Assembly: GCA_024279135.1 (NCBI GenBank)
Contig: JAJRRU010000032.1
Coordinates: forward strand, 1-64,000
Source: Alphaproteobacteria bacterium
GTDB lineage: Bacteria > Pseudomonadota > Alphaproteobacteria > Rhodospirillales > Casp-alpha2
Direction of reading: 5' to 3'
DNA length: 64,000 nt
In this document: positions 28,328-37,394 of the stretch, in pieces
Numbering within the stretch: position 1 is the stretch's first letter
How the letters are laid out: every line of letters starts with the position of its first letter
Program-made: the position numbers and the translations under genes
The notes under the pieces: model-generated
What the model was told of the DNA's origin: nothing
What the model saw: only the letters and a program-made list of their open reading frames with translations
The model's database searches: none

Positions 28328-28795
28328 CTACGGAACGTACTGAACGACTTTAGATTGAAAATCACTGGAATCTATCATAAATAGCACACGATTATTATTT
28401 ATCAGTACAATCATTATTTTGTTTCCAACGTAACCGCCCATTCTATTTTTCGCATTGTATTTAACGTTTACAGCGTATCCAAACATTCCACGTTTAGCTA
28501 TGTAGTAACCTTTTTCTGTAAAAATCGGCCCAGAAGTATATGCTTTTGTAGGACTACCAACATTAAAGTTCCTTAATGAATCTGGATCAATCAAGACTTC
28601 ATCCAGATGTTGTTTGACTATAATTTTGGGGTTTTCAGGCACTATTCCATAGTTGGCATTTTTTATTTGCTCCAGAGTTATTGGCCTTGCAGTAACACAC
28701 GCAGATAAACTCCCAATAATTAAGATACATATCAATAACGGCATCCCGAATCGGGACATTCTCATTATTGGTATTAGCTTCTTTTGATTTAACAT
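28328..28795 (-). CDS. Putative lipoprotein of unknown function
   Basis: 155 residues with a typical lipobox: a hydrophobic stretch from about residue 19 ends in LSAC, the lipidated Cys being C33. The mature part (about 120 residues) is not recognised; it has a segment with alternating polar/hydrophobic residues near the end (NKIMIVLINNNRVLFMID), probably a beta sheet. A very good ribosome site (GGGAGGAG) precedes the ATG at 28795. It diverges from the Xre-type regulator gene and is island cargo. Confidence 0.78.
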   Translation of the reverse strand: MLNQKKLIPIMRMSRFGMPLLICILIIGSLSACVTARPITLEQIKNANYGIVPENPKIIVKQHLDEVLIDPDSLRNFNVGSPTKAYTSGPIFTEKGYYIAKRGMFGYAVNVKYNAKNRMGGYVGNKIMIVLINNNRVLFMIDSSDFQSKVVQYVP

Positions 28796-28923
28796 TTATT
28801 CTCCTCCCTATACTGTAAACGTTCATGTTTTCGTATTGAACACCTAAATTCTTACATCATTTTGGTGTACACACAAACTGTGTTTATAACTTTTCAGGTC
28901 TTTAATTTGAAACCTGAATACCA

Positions 28924-29172
28924 ATGACACGCTCAATAAGCTCAGATACCTATAAACGCTTTCGCGAGTTGCTTATTAAGCAGCGAAGAAAAGTGGGCTT
29001 GTCGCAGGTTAATCTTGCTAACCAGCTTGGGAGGCCTCAGCAATTTGTCTCTCGATATGAAATCGGGGATAGGCGCATTGATGTCGGGGAATTTCTTGAG
29101 ATTGCAGATTGTTTAAATCTAGATGCTGTAAATCTGATTGCAGAACTTAATTCATGGCGCAAGAGACACTAA
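28924..29172 (+). CDS. Small Xre-family DNA-binding protein
   Basis: 82 residues, almost entirely one cro/C1-type helix-turn-helix (RRKVGLSQVNLANQLGRPQQ, then VSRYEIGDRRIDVGEF). No effector domain. It probably regulates genes of the island, including the divergent lipoprotein gene or the recombination genes. Confidence 0.88.
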   Translation: MTRSISSDTYKRFRELLIKQRRKVGLSQVNLANQLGRPQQFVSRYEIGDRRIDVGEFLEIADCLNLDAVNLIAELNSWRKRH

Positions 29173-29605
29173 AACAACTTATTTATAAATCTGCTCAATT
29201 TTGAAATCAAGAATGTTGATATAGGGCTTCTATTTCCCTTCCTCGGTTCTGAAAAATCTGTATATATACAAATAATCTGCAATGTGCGTTTTATTGATGA
29301 ACGTCAATTAGCAAATGTGCATAACAACCTAACGTGTTGATTTTATTGAAAGCAATCTGCAATGTGGATTTTCAAATAACGGTAAATTTTGATATGAGTA
29401 TCAGTGTTGATAATGTAATTTAGAATAATCAAAGAAAGTTTCTTACTAGATAGATCAACTCATTAACATTATGCATATAGCTGCTGTGTCCCCCCGATTT
29501 TTTATGTCGCTTTAATCCCCCTGTTATATAAAATCTATATATTTGCAAATGTTTGCAATATGGCATTATGGATAAATCAGCTTTACATATAACTTTGGTA
29601 ATCTA
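29173..29605. other. Intergenic region with direct repeats
   Basis: 433 AT-rich bases between two small regulator genes. A unit AATCTGCAATGTG(C/G)(G/A)TTTT occurs at 29274 and again at 29354, about 80 bases apart, and a related TTTGCAATATGG lies near 29556. TTTGCAAATGTTTGCAA at 29548-29564 is a pair of overlapping TTTGCAA motifs. These could be operators or iteron-like sites. Confidence 0.5.
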
Positions 29606-29962
29606 ATGGAATATTCGAAAATTAAGACAGAACGATTCATTGATAGCATTCTTCAACATAATCTCCCCGCGAGTGCTCATCATTTATTGTTGGTTCTTTT
29701 TAAAGAAACCATTTTAAAGGATCATAAGGATACGGGCTTTATTTCAAAAGATGATTTATGCAAAATGACTGGAATTCCAAAAGGGACACTGGGAGAGGCT
29801 ATTAGGAAACTAGAAAATACAGGATTATTGGTATCTTCACATGCTGGCAGAAATGGAACTGCCCGTTGTCTACATATTCCAGGTCACGGCCCCCTATATG
29901 ACCTCCCCAAAATTAGTAGTTTAAAAAAACCCCGTAGGAGAATTAACTTAAAAACACCCTAG
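29606..29962 (+). CDS. Winged-helix DNA-binding protein, uncharacterised
   Basis: 118 residues. The central part (SKDDLCKMTGIPKGTLGEAI, then RKLENTGLLV) is a winged helix-turn-helix like those of GntR/MarR-type regulators and plasmid replication initiators. The C-terminus is basic. No further domain. It is flanked on both sides by repeated DNA motifs, fitting either an autoregulator or a replication/maintenance protein of the element. Confidence 0.7.
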   Translation: MEYSKIKTERFIDSILQHNLPASAHHLLLVLFKETILKDHKDTGFISKDDLCKMTGIPKGTLGEAIRKLENTGLLVSSHAGRNGTARCLHIPGHGPLYDLPKISSLKKPRRRINLKTP

Positions 29963-30366
29963 AATATGGGAATCCATATTTTAAAAGTAGGTTACTGTCT
30001 ATATACGCGCGCACATGAGGCGCATTATTTAAAATATGGATATCCATATTAATTACACTATCGCATGTTTAATTATTTAGTCGCCTGTTTCCGAAGGAAA
30101 TAGGCGACTAGGGCCGCAAACGAAAATACGCCAATACAAGGATACTAACCAATCTCAAGCCGGTTATTACAGCGCGGTTTGCTAATGTAACTGGTGTATC
30201 GACTTTCTTTGAAAATCTCTACATTCAGGTAGAGGGATTTCTCCCCCCGATTTCACAGGGAGGTTTCCCCCCGCGTTTGCAAACAATTGCAAGATAACTA
30301 CTACCTGCTGTCGCTGTCAGGCAAGCAGACCAGATATAATATATGTGATAAATGGAAATCTATATT
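29963..30366. other. Intergenic region with palindromes and hairpin
   Basis: About 400 bases after the winged-helix gene. Two palindromes share the arms AATATGG and CCATATT (around 29963-29982 and 30033-30049). A strong hairpin at about 30079-30111 has arms TAGTCGCCT and AGGCGACTA with an inner TTTCC/GGAAA stem; it may end the winged-helix transcript although no T run follows. TTTGCAAACAATTGCAA at 30277-30293 repeats the motif found upstream. Confidence 0.5.
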
Positions 30367-31446
30367 TTATGACCTAAGATGCCGCGTTTCCCAAATGTGC
30401 CTCCTAACATGCCCAGCTGCGGAACCATCGCTGAATGTTCGCGGACTATTTCGGAAACGTAGCTTGGAAAACCACCTAGACGGCTCGGGGTGAAGGTTGG
30501 AAATCTGGATTAATCTCTCTAGGGATGTTGACCTTTCTTCATCGGTGGCGAGACGATGCCGTTCTCCCATCTGATTAAACCCATCTGGAACAAAGACAGA
30601 AATTCTACACCATGCGTCCGGCCTATGTGGAGCTGTCGCGTGAAACTCAGTCTCTATTTGCTGTCGATTATTCCAACTCGAGAAGTAAATATTTTCTGCG
30701 GCCTTAAGGTACTGAAGTTCATTAAGTGCAGAAACATCCCTCAGGCTGGAGGTTGATACATAGCATCCCCTTCGGTTCGGAATTATATACATATCACAGT
30801 CATAACAGATCACTAGCAACCGTGGAGAAAGCGGAAGGAAAAAGACGGCACCCGAGGAACCCAATCCAAAGTTATTCTGTTGCAGTCGTTGGATATAATA
30901 CCGGCTCGTGAAAATTGCTGGGTCGTCAGAGGTAACAAAATCCATTTGAGTTCTATTCTTTACGACACAAACCTTGAGGTCTGTGATGCTCTCGCGGTGA
31001 TCAGTATATGACTGTATTGAACGAAGCATCATCGTTCGTTCACTAATATCAAGTTTAGGGAGAGTGACTGGATAACCTTCATATGTCGCATTATGCATTC
31101 CCTCAAACATCATCCGCATCCGCTTCATTGCCATTTCTGTTCGTGAGTATTGTAGCAACGAAAAATCTCGTAACATTTCTAGATCATATTGTGTCGGTAT
31201 ATCAGTCGTACTTTCGATAACGCGAACAATGCGGGCATACTCACCTTCGAAGTATTGAAGAAGATGCTCTAGTTTCAAGTCAGCTCCATACAAATAGTCC
31301 TTGGCACACTGTCCTTTTAGTGATGCATTTGAGACAGAGACGTCACGCGATATGTTGTAGAGATTGATCGCGGCCCCTCCACGATCAAGCGAAAATGGTT
31401 TGAGATAACATCGCGGAACGTAATGCTGTCGTTTATAGTCTGGCAT
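30367..31446 (-). CDS. DUF4238 domain protein
   Basis: 359 residues. The start RQHYVPRCYLKPFS matches the HYVPQFYLRxFS signature of DUF4238. The usual later block of this family (FVTSDDPAIF, about residue 180) and FFLPLSPRLLVICY are also present. The biochemical function of the family is unknown; members are often found on mobile elements and near defence genes (recalled knowledge). No membrane segments or signal peptide. It is cargo of the island, read towards the winged-helix gene. Confidence 0.85.
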   Translation of the reverse strand: MPDYKRQHYVPRCYLKPFSLDRGGAAINLYNISRDVSVSNASLKGQCAKDYLYGADLKLEHLLQYFEGEYARIVRVIESTTDIPTQYDLEMLRDFSLLQYSRTEMAMKRMRMMFEGMHNATYEGYPVTLPKLDISERTMMLRSIQSYTDHRESITDLKVCVVKNRTQMDFVTSDDPAIFTSRYYIQRLQQNNFGLGSSGAVFFLPLSPRLLVICYDCDMYIIPNRRGCYVSTSSLRDVSALNELQYLKAAENIYFSSWNNRQQIETEFHATAPHRPDAWCRISVFVPDGFNQMGERHRLATDEERSTSLERLIQISNLHPEPSRWFSKLRFRNSPRTFSDGSAAGHVRRHIWETRHLRS

Positions 31447-32162
31447 CGCCTACATCACTCAAAATATCACACACCAACCCACCCCATTCAGCGTATACAT
31501 TATTCCACATTGGACCAGTTTTAACCCTGAATTTCCAGTTTTGACGGCAATTACCGACTTCATTATTAGACATTTAGTATCGTTAAGAGATTCAGATCAA
31601 ATTAAAAAACGTTACATTGTATCAATTATACAGGTATGGGTGTGAGATGGTGATAGTAGCCACCGCATTAATGAACATTCATACAGGTTGTCCAAAGAGC
31701 TGCGTGGTCCGCAAACTACGCTAGGAAGTGTTTTCGGCTGCGTAGAGAGGCATTAAGCCCTATCATGGGGGTAGGGCACCGGAAAAGTTGAGTCGTGCAT
31801 TTTTTCAACACTTATCATGCGATTCTTAAAATTAACGCTTCCAACCGTTACACAATACTGTTACCTTCTGTGTGTAACGTAGCTGTAAGTCATTATGTTT
31901 TATATGAAAATTTGAATCAGCCGGAACCTCCCCTCGGCTCCACCAATGGAAACCCCAACGTAGGAAGGTTTAGGAAACTGTAGAATCAGAAAACAAACTT
32001 GCACGTACCCAAGCACCCAAAATGCAGAGACGTTAAAACGTGTGCTCTGGAATACAGCTAAAGGGTCCCCAGAGAGAAGATCAAGAACAGTACATATATG
32101 TATACGCCCTCGAATTTTGGCACCAAATATTCGGGGGGGGGTAATTAAAGGCCTCAAAGTTT
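31447..32162. other. Intergenic region between the two cargo genes
   Basis: 716 bases with only weak short frames, none with a recognisable domain or ribosome site. GTTACACA at 31847-31854 and TGTGTAAC at 31871-31878 form an inverted repeat. A run of nine G lies near 32135. It could hide a small RNA, but nothing supports one directly. Confidence 0.5.
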
Positions 32163-33344
32163 TTATCGATTATTCCCTACCCAAAGCCCATATTCATTAA
32201 AGAATTCAGAACGTGAATAACCGATTGCATTCCATAGAGCATCAAATGCTGGTTGAACTGCACGGTGGATATCTATCTCTTCTCCATAATCTTCAAGAAC
32301 ACATTCAGGTAGGTGCAATGTATCTTCAGGGAGAGAGATATCTCTTTCGATATAGGGGTAGTCTTTCACATAATATGATGCTTCGTGAACACCTTCTAAC
32401 GTTAACATAATAATTAAGGGCGCTGGGATATTAAGTTTTTTAAGCCCAATAATGTAGGAGAATATTCTAGCGAAAAAGTGTTTTTCTAAAGCCGCACCGG
32501 CGATGATTTGGAAACCTTCTCTATCACGCACAATTTCAGCTTTCGTGGCTTCAAGAATCCCATTGCGGAATATTTGTGTATACCCATAATTTTCATTATT
32601 ACCGCGCTCATTTATAAATCCATGATAATTGAATCGCGGGGAATAACTGTCGATACTGATAGGTTTGAAAAGAGAATGTTGTTGGTATGCGTGTTCTATA
32701 TCTATTGAGAAAGTGCCAGAGAGCGATGCTATAGGCACTATGTGTAGAATTAATCGACCATTACCCTGAAGGGGCCGTTGACCATTTCTAGAAGTGATCG
32801 TATTCATTCTCTCTTTACGAAAACTTTTAGCTTGTTCCAATGCTGATGCTGATTCAGTGAACAACGTGCGGAGCTCCCCTACATTTGGTTCGTAAACACC
32901 TGACGAATTGCGCATATAAAAACGGTTTGAGTTTTGAGAGATAACACGATGGGGAGGATTCCAGCTGCGAGGGATTCTTAGAAGTAATATATGGCCTCCA
33001 GCAGAAAGGGGAATTGCTTTCATTCTGAGGCCGGAAATGCGAGGCTCAAGTCCGTTGCAAGCTATTTGCTCCAAACGAAGCAACTCTGCATCACTATCGA
33101 GTTCTCCCAAACCATCAGCAGCTTTTGCGATTCCTTTTGCCTCCTTCATGCCTAATATGAGGTGACCACCTTGAGTGTTCGCAAAAGAAGAAATATCTTT
33201 CAGGAATTCACGCCTTTCAGCATCTTTGGTTTTATACGTTTCAACCTTGTACTCAATTCGTAAGCCTTCAGGTACCTGTGCCGTTACAAGCTCGATTAAG
33301 TCATCTTCCGATATAGAATCAAAATCGCCCCTATCAATACTCAT
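32163..33344 (-). CDS. AlbA_2 (Schlafen-type) putative ATP/nucleic-acid-binding protein
   Basis: 393 residues. The N-terminal AlbA_2 domain (about 10-150) is clear: LRIEYKVE, EFLKDISSFANTQGGHLILG and a following HILLLRIP strand. The C-terminal 240 residues (about 155-393) are not recognised; they contain beta-rich blocks and could be a target-sensing or effector part. AlbA_2/Schlafen-like proteins occur in defence and mobile-element settings (recalled knowledge). It is the gene nearest the intact tRNA, at the opposite end of the element from the integrase, a usual place for cargo. Confidence 0.82.
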   Translation of the reverse strand: MSIDRGDFDSISEDDLIELVTAQVPEGLRIEYKVETYKTKDAERREFLKDISSFANTQGGHLILGMKEAKGIAKAADGLGELDSDAELLRLEQIACNGLEPRISGLRMKAIPLSAGGHILLLRIPRSWNPPHRVISQNSNRFYMRNSSGVYEPNVGELRTLFTESASALEQAKSFRKERMNTITSRNGQRPLQGNGRLILHIVPIASLSGTFSIDIEHAYQQHSLFKPISIDSYSPRFNYHGFINERGNNENYGYTQIFRNGILEATKAEIVRDREGFQIIAGAALEKHFFARIFSYIIGLKKLNIPAPLIIMLTLEGVHEASYYVKDYPYIERDISLPEDTLHLPECVLEDYGEEIDIHRAVQPAFDALWNAIGYSRSEFFNEYGLWVGNNR

Positions 33345-33540
33345 TGAAATTATGCTCCATTATCTTTCATTAGGGCTTTTACTGATAGCAAGCTTTTTAC
33401 AATTCATTTGCAAGCTCAATATGCACCACCGATTTGAAGATGCAAACGTTTGCAAACCGCAATTAGCACTCTTCACAGAGCGGAATGTATAACTTTTGCA
33501 TCAAAGACCCTTGCATAAGTTCACAAAATAATAGGGATAT

Positions 33541-33570
33541 TAAAAAGAACCCCCCCGGAAATCCGGGGCT
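33541..33570 (-). terminator. Rho-independent terminator of tRNA-Thr
   Basis: On the minus strand CCCCGGA-TT-TCCGGGG forms a tight GC-rich hairpin followed by TTCTTTTTA. It lies 16 bases beyond the 3' end of the tRNA and should end its transcript. Confidence 0.85.
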
Positions 33571-33585
33571 TGCAGTATAAGAGAA

Positions 33586-33661
33586 TGGTGCCGCCTGCAA
33601 GATTTGAACTTGCGACCCCCGCATTACGAATGCGATGCTCTACCAACTGAGCTAAGGCGGC
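33586..33661 (-). tRNA. tRNA-Thr (anticodon CGT)
   Basis: A full 76-base cloverleaf including an encoded CCA. Acceptor GCCGCCT pairs with AGGCGGC; the D arm (GCTCAGTTGGTAGAGC), anticodon stem TCGCA/TGCGG around the loop TTCGTAA (anticodon CGT), and T arm GCAAG-TTCAAAT-CTTGC are all in order. It decodes ACG. Its 3' part is duplicated at 25610, showing that it is the integration site of the adjoining element and that it was restored on insertion. Confidence 0.97.
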
Positions 33662-33807
33662 ATGGTCCGTGTGGACTGAGGCTCCATATATACCGAGTTT
33701 GGTCATAATACCAGAGCGATTTTACGGAGCGGGAATTTGAACTCGCCTAAGGCTATGATAAGTTTATCACAATTTATAGTTTAGCAGGATTTGCCGCTGA
33801 CTTCGGA

Positions 33808-35223
33808 TTACGCAGAAAACGGTTTGATGGCTATATCGTCCGGTTTTTCATTCTCATGCTCGATAAGTACGGTAGGCTCGGCTTCATCATCTCTGGTTTG
33901 CCTTTGAACCTCCAACAACCTGGTCAGATCAACGGCATGAGGCGGAACGCGCCAAACATAGCGATCAAAACTCTGACAGTTATCACACGTCACGTGCCAG
34001 TCGCGAACCGTATGGCCACAATTACCACACACATAAGCCGGATCAGGATCAGCCATAGAGGCTTGCATCAACCATTGACGAGCCGCCGCCAGATCGCCGT
34101 GTTCGGCTTCCTCCAGTGCGGCCATCATGCGGCAAATTCGTGCCGAGGGTTCATCCACACTGATGGGTTCAAGCCGTTGCCGCGCCTGGCCCCACAAATC
34201 CGCATTCAGGGCAGCCCGGGCAATAGCCAGCTCGCTTTCCACATGGCCCGGATTATACCCGGCCAGACGCTCAACAGCCTTGACCGCAGCCAGCGTATCA
34301 TCGGCGCTGCGCACCTGTTTATAAAGCTCAACCAAATCAGGATGAGGAGATTGTTTCCAGGCCTTTTCGATCATACCGCCAGCCTTGCGCCGGCGACCCA
34401 TTTTAACCCAGGCCCGAACCACACCGAGCACGGCAGGCAGCAAGGTATCATCTTTCGATAACGCGGCGCGGGCATATTTCAAGGCGGCTTCGTGATCACC
34501 ATCCTGTTCTGCCGCTATACTGAGCTGGAATGACAGCACGGCCTGACGCCGCTCACTTTGCTCCTGGCTTAAATGTTTATTGCGGGCTGCTTCACGAACA
34601 GTCACGCTGGCATCGAGCCACAGGGCACTGTTGGTTTGCAGATCAAATAGACTTTCCGAGACCCACTCACTATTGGGTTTCAACCGGTGGGCCTGACGGG
34701 CCAGGGCAATAGCATCATCGGTATCACCGCGGGCCATTGCCTGATTAAGCAACCCGCGCAGGCCGAGAAATTCGGTTTCCGCATTATCTGTCATGGCCTT
34801 GAAGAACCGTTCTGCGGCCCGTTCGTCACCGTTCAACTGGGCTGCCTGTGCGGACAGCAACATGGTCAATGGCGGATCGCTCAAAATACCTTCCGCCCGG
34901 CGGGACTGGCGTCTGGCTTCTTCACTGTCACCGGCAGCAACGGCAACCATGCCTTTGGTCAGTGCTGCAAAACCCTTGTTGCGTCGCCGGACCTGCCATG
35001 CCAGTCCCATATTGCCCGGCACTCGGGCTATAAATATCCAAAATCGGTATATCAGGGCCACGACAATCGAAATTACGGCAACCACAATGCTCAGCACCGC
35101 GAAGGATGTATCGATCTGATATCCTGCCCATTGCACCGATACCGAGCCCGGCTGGTCGGCAAACCACGCCGCCCCGGCAACAAATACCGCGATTAAAATA
35201 AAATAACGCAAAGTCCGCAACAT
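33808..35223 (-). CDS. hemY: HemY-like membrane protein with TPR repeats
   Basis: 471 residues. Two N-terminal membrane helices (about 5-22 and 41-65) precede a cytoplasmic HemY_N/TPR region. The C-terminus holds a four-Cys zinc-ribbon-like motif (VCGNCGH, then CDNCQ, about residues 395-412). The protein is named after the hem operons it accompanies; its direct role in haem synthesis is not settled. It is the last gene of the run hemC-hemD-Mic60-like-hemY, starting five bases after its neighbour. Confidence 0.9.
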   Translation of the reverse strand: MLRTLRYFILIAVFVAGAAWFADQPGSVSVQWAGYQIDTSFAVLSIVVAVISIVVALIYRFWIFIARVPGNMGLAWQVRRRNKGFAALTKGMVAVAAGDSEEARRQSRRAEGILSDPPLTMLLSAQAAQLNGDERAAERFFKAMTDNAETEFLGLRGLLNQAMARGDTDDAIALARQAHRLKPNSEWVSESLFDLQTNSALWLDASVTVREAARNKHLSQEQSERRQAVLSFQLSIAAEQDGDHEAALKYARAALSKDDTLLPAVLGVVRAWVKMGRRRKAGGMIEKAWKQSPHPDLVELYKQVRSADDTLAAVKAVERLAGYNPGHVESELAIARAALNADLWGQARQRLEPISVDEPSARICRMMAALEEAEHGDLAAARQWLMQASMADPDPAYVCGNCGHTVRDWHVTCDNCQSFDRYVWRVPPHAVDLTRLLEVQRQTRDDEAEPTVLIEHENEKPDDIAIKPFSA

Positions 35224-35228
35224 GACTT

Positions 35229-36614
35229 TTAACCCTTCATCGAGGCAAGCTGGGCGATCACATGACTATACAAATTGTCTAGTGCGCGCTCGGTGGCCAT
35301 GAAGGATTGTGCATCGGTGAGCCACCCGTCAAACGCCTGTGCAGCCGGTTGATCCAGCCCCTCGATAACGCCGATAACGGTTAGAAGATCGCCCTCACCA
35401 AGACTGGATTGAGCCCGGCTGATCCGGGCATCAACCGTATCGAGCCCGGCTAGCCCGTCGATTTTACGGATCACCACCAGACCGCTCAATTCATTCAAAA
35501 CATCATTGACCCAACCATCTTGTTGCATGGCGGCATCGGCTTTCACGGCGTCCAGAATGGCGTCCTCAAAAGAAGCGCGTAACACCCCGAGCTGTTTGAC
35601 CCCAGTCTTGGCATGGACAGCCAAAACATCAAGCGCACTTTGGATATTCTCGCGATTATCAGCCGTTGCAATAACGGCAGACAATTCACCGTCATAGGGT
35701 AATCCCTGGCGCACAATTGCCCGAAGCTGGCCGACGGCAAGCACCAGGCTCGAGGCCCGTACAATGGCATCTCCCTGGGTCATGACGCGAGCCGTATTGT
35801 TGCTTGCAGAGGCGGCTTCGAGCGCGTTAATGCGCTGGGTAATATTAACCAGTGCAGCCCCGTCCTTGTCACGAGCCGCATTGTCTGCCTGATTTCGTTG
35901 CTCAATGACCTGCAAGCGCTGGGTCAGAACATTGAGCGTTGAGCGGGCGTCCTCGGTGGCGTCATTATTCGATACAGCCGCAGCCATCTGTTTGAGGTCA
36001 CGCATGGAACCCTCGACACCTTCGAGCCGGTTCAAGATGACGGCCATGTCCTGACGCACCTTGACGCGAGCGTTTTCCTGTTCTGCGAATGCCGCCATTT
36101 CTTGTTTCGAGCGGGCGTCCTCGACCGCTTTTAACTGAGCAGCCTGCTCCGAGGCATCCACCTGGGCCGCCTCATCGGTAATGCCTTCGTCCATCGCCAT
36201 CCGGTCCAACAGGGCATTCACCTGGGGCATCCAGTATTGCCGGGACGTACCGGCCCCAATGACCAATCCGACGATCACCAACCCGATCATTACCATACCG
36301 ATCGACGATCTGGATTTTTGTTTCACCGGCCCTGAAAGGGCTGCGTCCGTCGAACCGGCGGTTGGTGAAGCCGGGGAGGAGCTGCTTGCTTTGGCGCCCG
36401 CCGCAACCTTGTCACCGGATGCAGACTTGGAGTCCTGAATGGTTTTGGGGGCCGTTTTCGGCGTTGATGCCTGCGCAGCTTTTGGTTTGCCAGCAACGGG
36501 TTTTGAAGATTTCTGCGGGGTGGCCGCGGCGTCTGATTTTACGGCGGGTTTAATGGATGTTTTAGGCTTTGCCGGTGTTTTGGGCTCTACCGGTGTTTTG
36601 GGTTTTGTCGCCAT
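35229..36614 (-). CDS. Mitofilin/Mic60-like inner-membrane protein (COG4223)
   Basis: 461 residues. A long Lys/Pro/Ala-rich cytoplasmic N-terminus (TPVEPKTPAKPK and so on, about 1-100) is followed by one membrane helix (IGMVMIGLVIVGLVIGAG, near 105), a coiled coil (about 150-260) and a C-terminal mitofilin-type domain (about 280-455). Alphaproteobacterial relatives shape the inner membrane and are typically encoded beside hem genes, as here. It is also described as a uroporphyrinogen-synthase-associated protein. Confidence 0.87.
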   Translation of the reverse strand: MATKPKTPVEPKTPAKPKTSIKPAVKSDAAATPQKSSKPVAGKPKAAQASTPKTAPKTIQDSKSASGDKVAAGAKASSSSPASPTAGSTDAALSGPVKQKSRSSIGMVMIGLVIVGLVIGAGTSRQYWMPQVNALLDRMAMDEGITDEAAQVDASEQAAQLKAVEDARSKQEMAAFAEQENARVKVRQDMAVILNRLEGVEGSMRDLKQMAAAVSNNDATEDARSTLNVLTQRLQVIEQRNQADNAARDKDGAALVNITQRINALEAASASNNTARVMTQGDAIVRASSLVLAVGQLRAIVRQGLPYDGELSAVIATADNRENIQSALDVLAVHAKTGVKQLGVLRASFEDAILDAVKADAAMQQDGWVNDVLNELSGLVVIRKIDGLAGLDTVDARISRAQSSLGEGDLLTVIGVIEGLDQPAAQAFDGWLTDAQSFMATERALDNLYSHVIAQLASMKG

Positions 36615-36659
36615 CTAACTTTTCTTTCGAAGCTATACAGAAGATTGAAGCATTATATT

Positions 36660-37379
36660 TCATCTGTCACCAGTTGCACGGAAAACATCTTCAATTATGC
36701 AATCTTCTTGTGCGGCTGAAGCGATCGAAATCCGCTGCCAGCCCAACCCGGCCACCCGTTCGGCGACAGCCTGACTGAGACAATATGCCGTTACAGAGCG
36801 TAACAAACCCTGCATGTCATGATGGTTTATGAGTTTTACAAAGGTTTCGGCCGTTCTGGGAGAATACAACAAGACACCGTTCACCTGAGCCTGGCGAAAA
36901 CCATCACAAGCCTGATCACTGAATATTTTGGCGCTCAGAGCCTCATAGAGCACCGCCCGTCTATACTCGAAACCGGCGGATTGCACCATGCCGGCCAAAT
37001 CACCGGCAAGCCGGGTTCCAGCCACATGCAGCAAGGCCCCGTCAGCATGGGATGCCTGCTCAACAACCAGTTCCGCCAGGGCTTTCACGTCACCATCGGC
37101 GCTGATGACTGTGTTGAACCCGGCGTCTCGCGCCGCCCGTGCCGAACCATCGCCAACCGCCCAGACCGCCAGATCACGCTTGGTTGTAAAGGCCGCAAAG
37201 GCTCGAACACCGTTGGCACTGGTGACCAGCAAGCCCTGCACATGTACCAGATCAATCGCCTGCGTCTCAAGATAATGAATTTCCAGCAGCGGTTCGATCA
37301 ACGATTGCACCCCACCGGCCAACAGTCTGCGGGCCAGTGGCTCGGCGTCCTGGTGTGGTCGGGTTATCAGCACTCGCAT
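36660..37379 (-). CDS. hemD: Uroporphyrinogen-III synthase
   Basis: 239 residues of the HemD family: MRVLITRPHQDAEPLARRL at the start, LLVTSANGVRAF in the first lobe and VNGVLLYSPRTAETFVKL in the second. It closes hydroxymethylbilane with inversion of ring D in tetrapyrrole synthesis. It starts 15 bases after hemC and is co-transcribed with it. Confidence 0.93.
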   Translation of the reverse strand: MRVLITRPHQDAEPLARRLLAGGVQSLIEPLLEIHYLETQAIDLVHVQGLLVTSANGVRAFAAFTTKRDLAVWAVGDGSARAARDAGFNTVISADGDVKALAELVVEQASHADGALLHVAGTRLAGDLAGMVQSAGFEYRRAVLYEALSAKIFSDQACDGFRQAQVNGVLLYSPRTAETFVKLINHHDMQGLLRSVTAYCLSQAVAERVAGLGWQRISIASAAQEDCIIEDVFRATGDR

Positions 37380-37394
37380 AATAAATTTGATCCG

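Larger units (their letters stand above)
25610..33630. mobile_element. Integrated element at tRNA-Thr (about 8 kb)
   Basis: Bounded by 45-base direct repeats of the tRNA-Thr 3' end. Next to the distal repeat are a tyrosine recombinase and an excisionase-like gene; then come a serine recombinase, a lipoprotein, an Xre-type regulator, a winged-helix protein, a DUF4238 protein and an AlbA_2 protein. No phage structural, conjugation or clear replication genes are seen. The DNA is visibly more AT-rich than the core genes after 33.8 kb. It is a small genomic island or satellite-like element that probably needs help for transfer. Confidence 0.85.

Noticed and set aside
31795-32157. Two short frames of 62 and 85 codons in the island gap
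   Set aside because: No recognisable domain or ribosome site, and they overlap each other on opposite strands.
33720-33752. T-arm-like sequence (GCGAGTTCAAATTCCCGC, minus strand)
   Set aside because: The stem has a mismatch and no acceptor or anticodon arms can be built; probably a very old tRNA scrap or chance.
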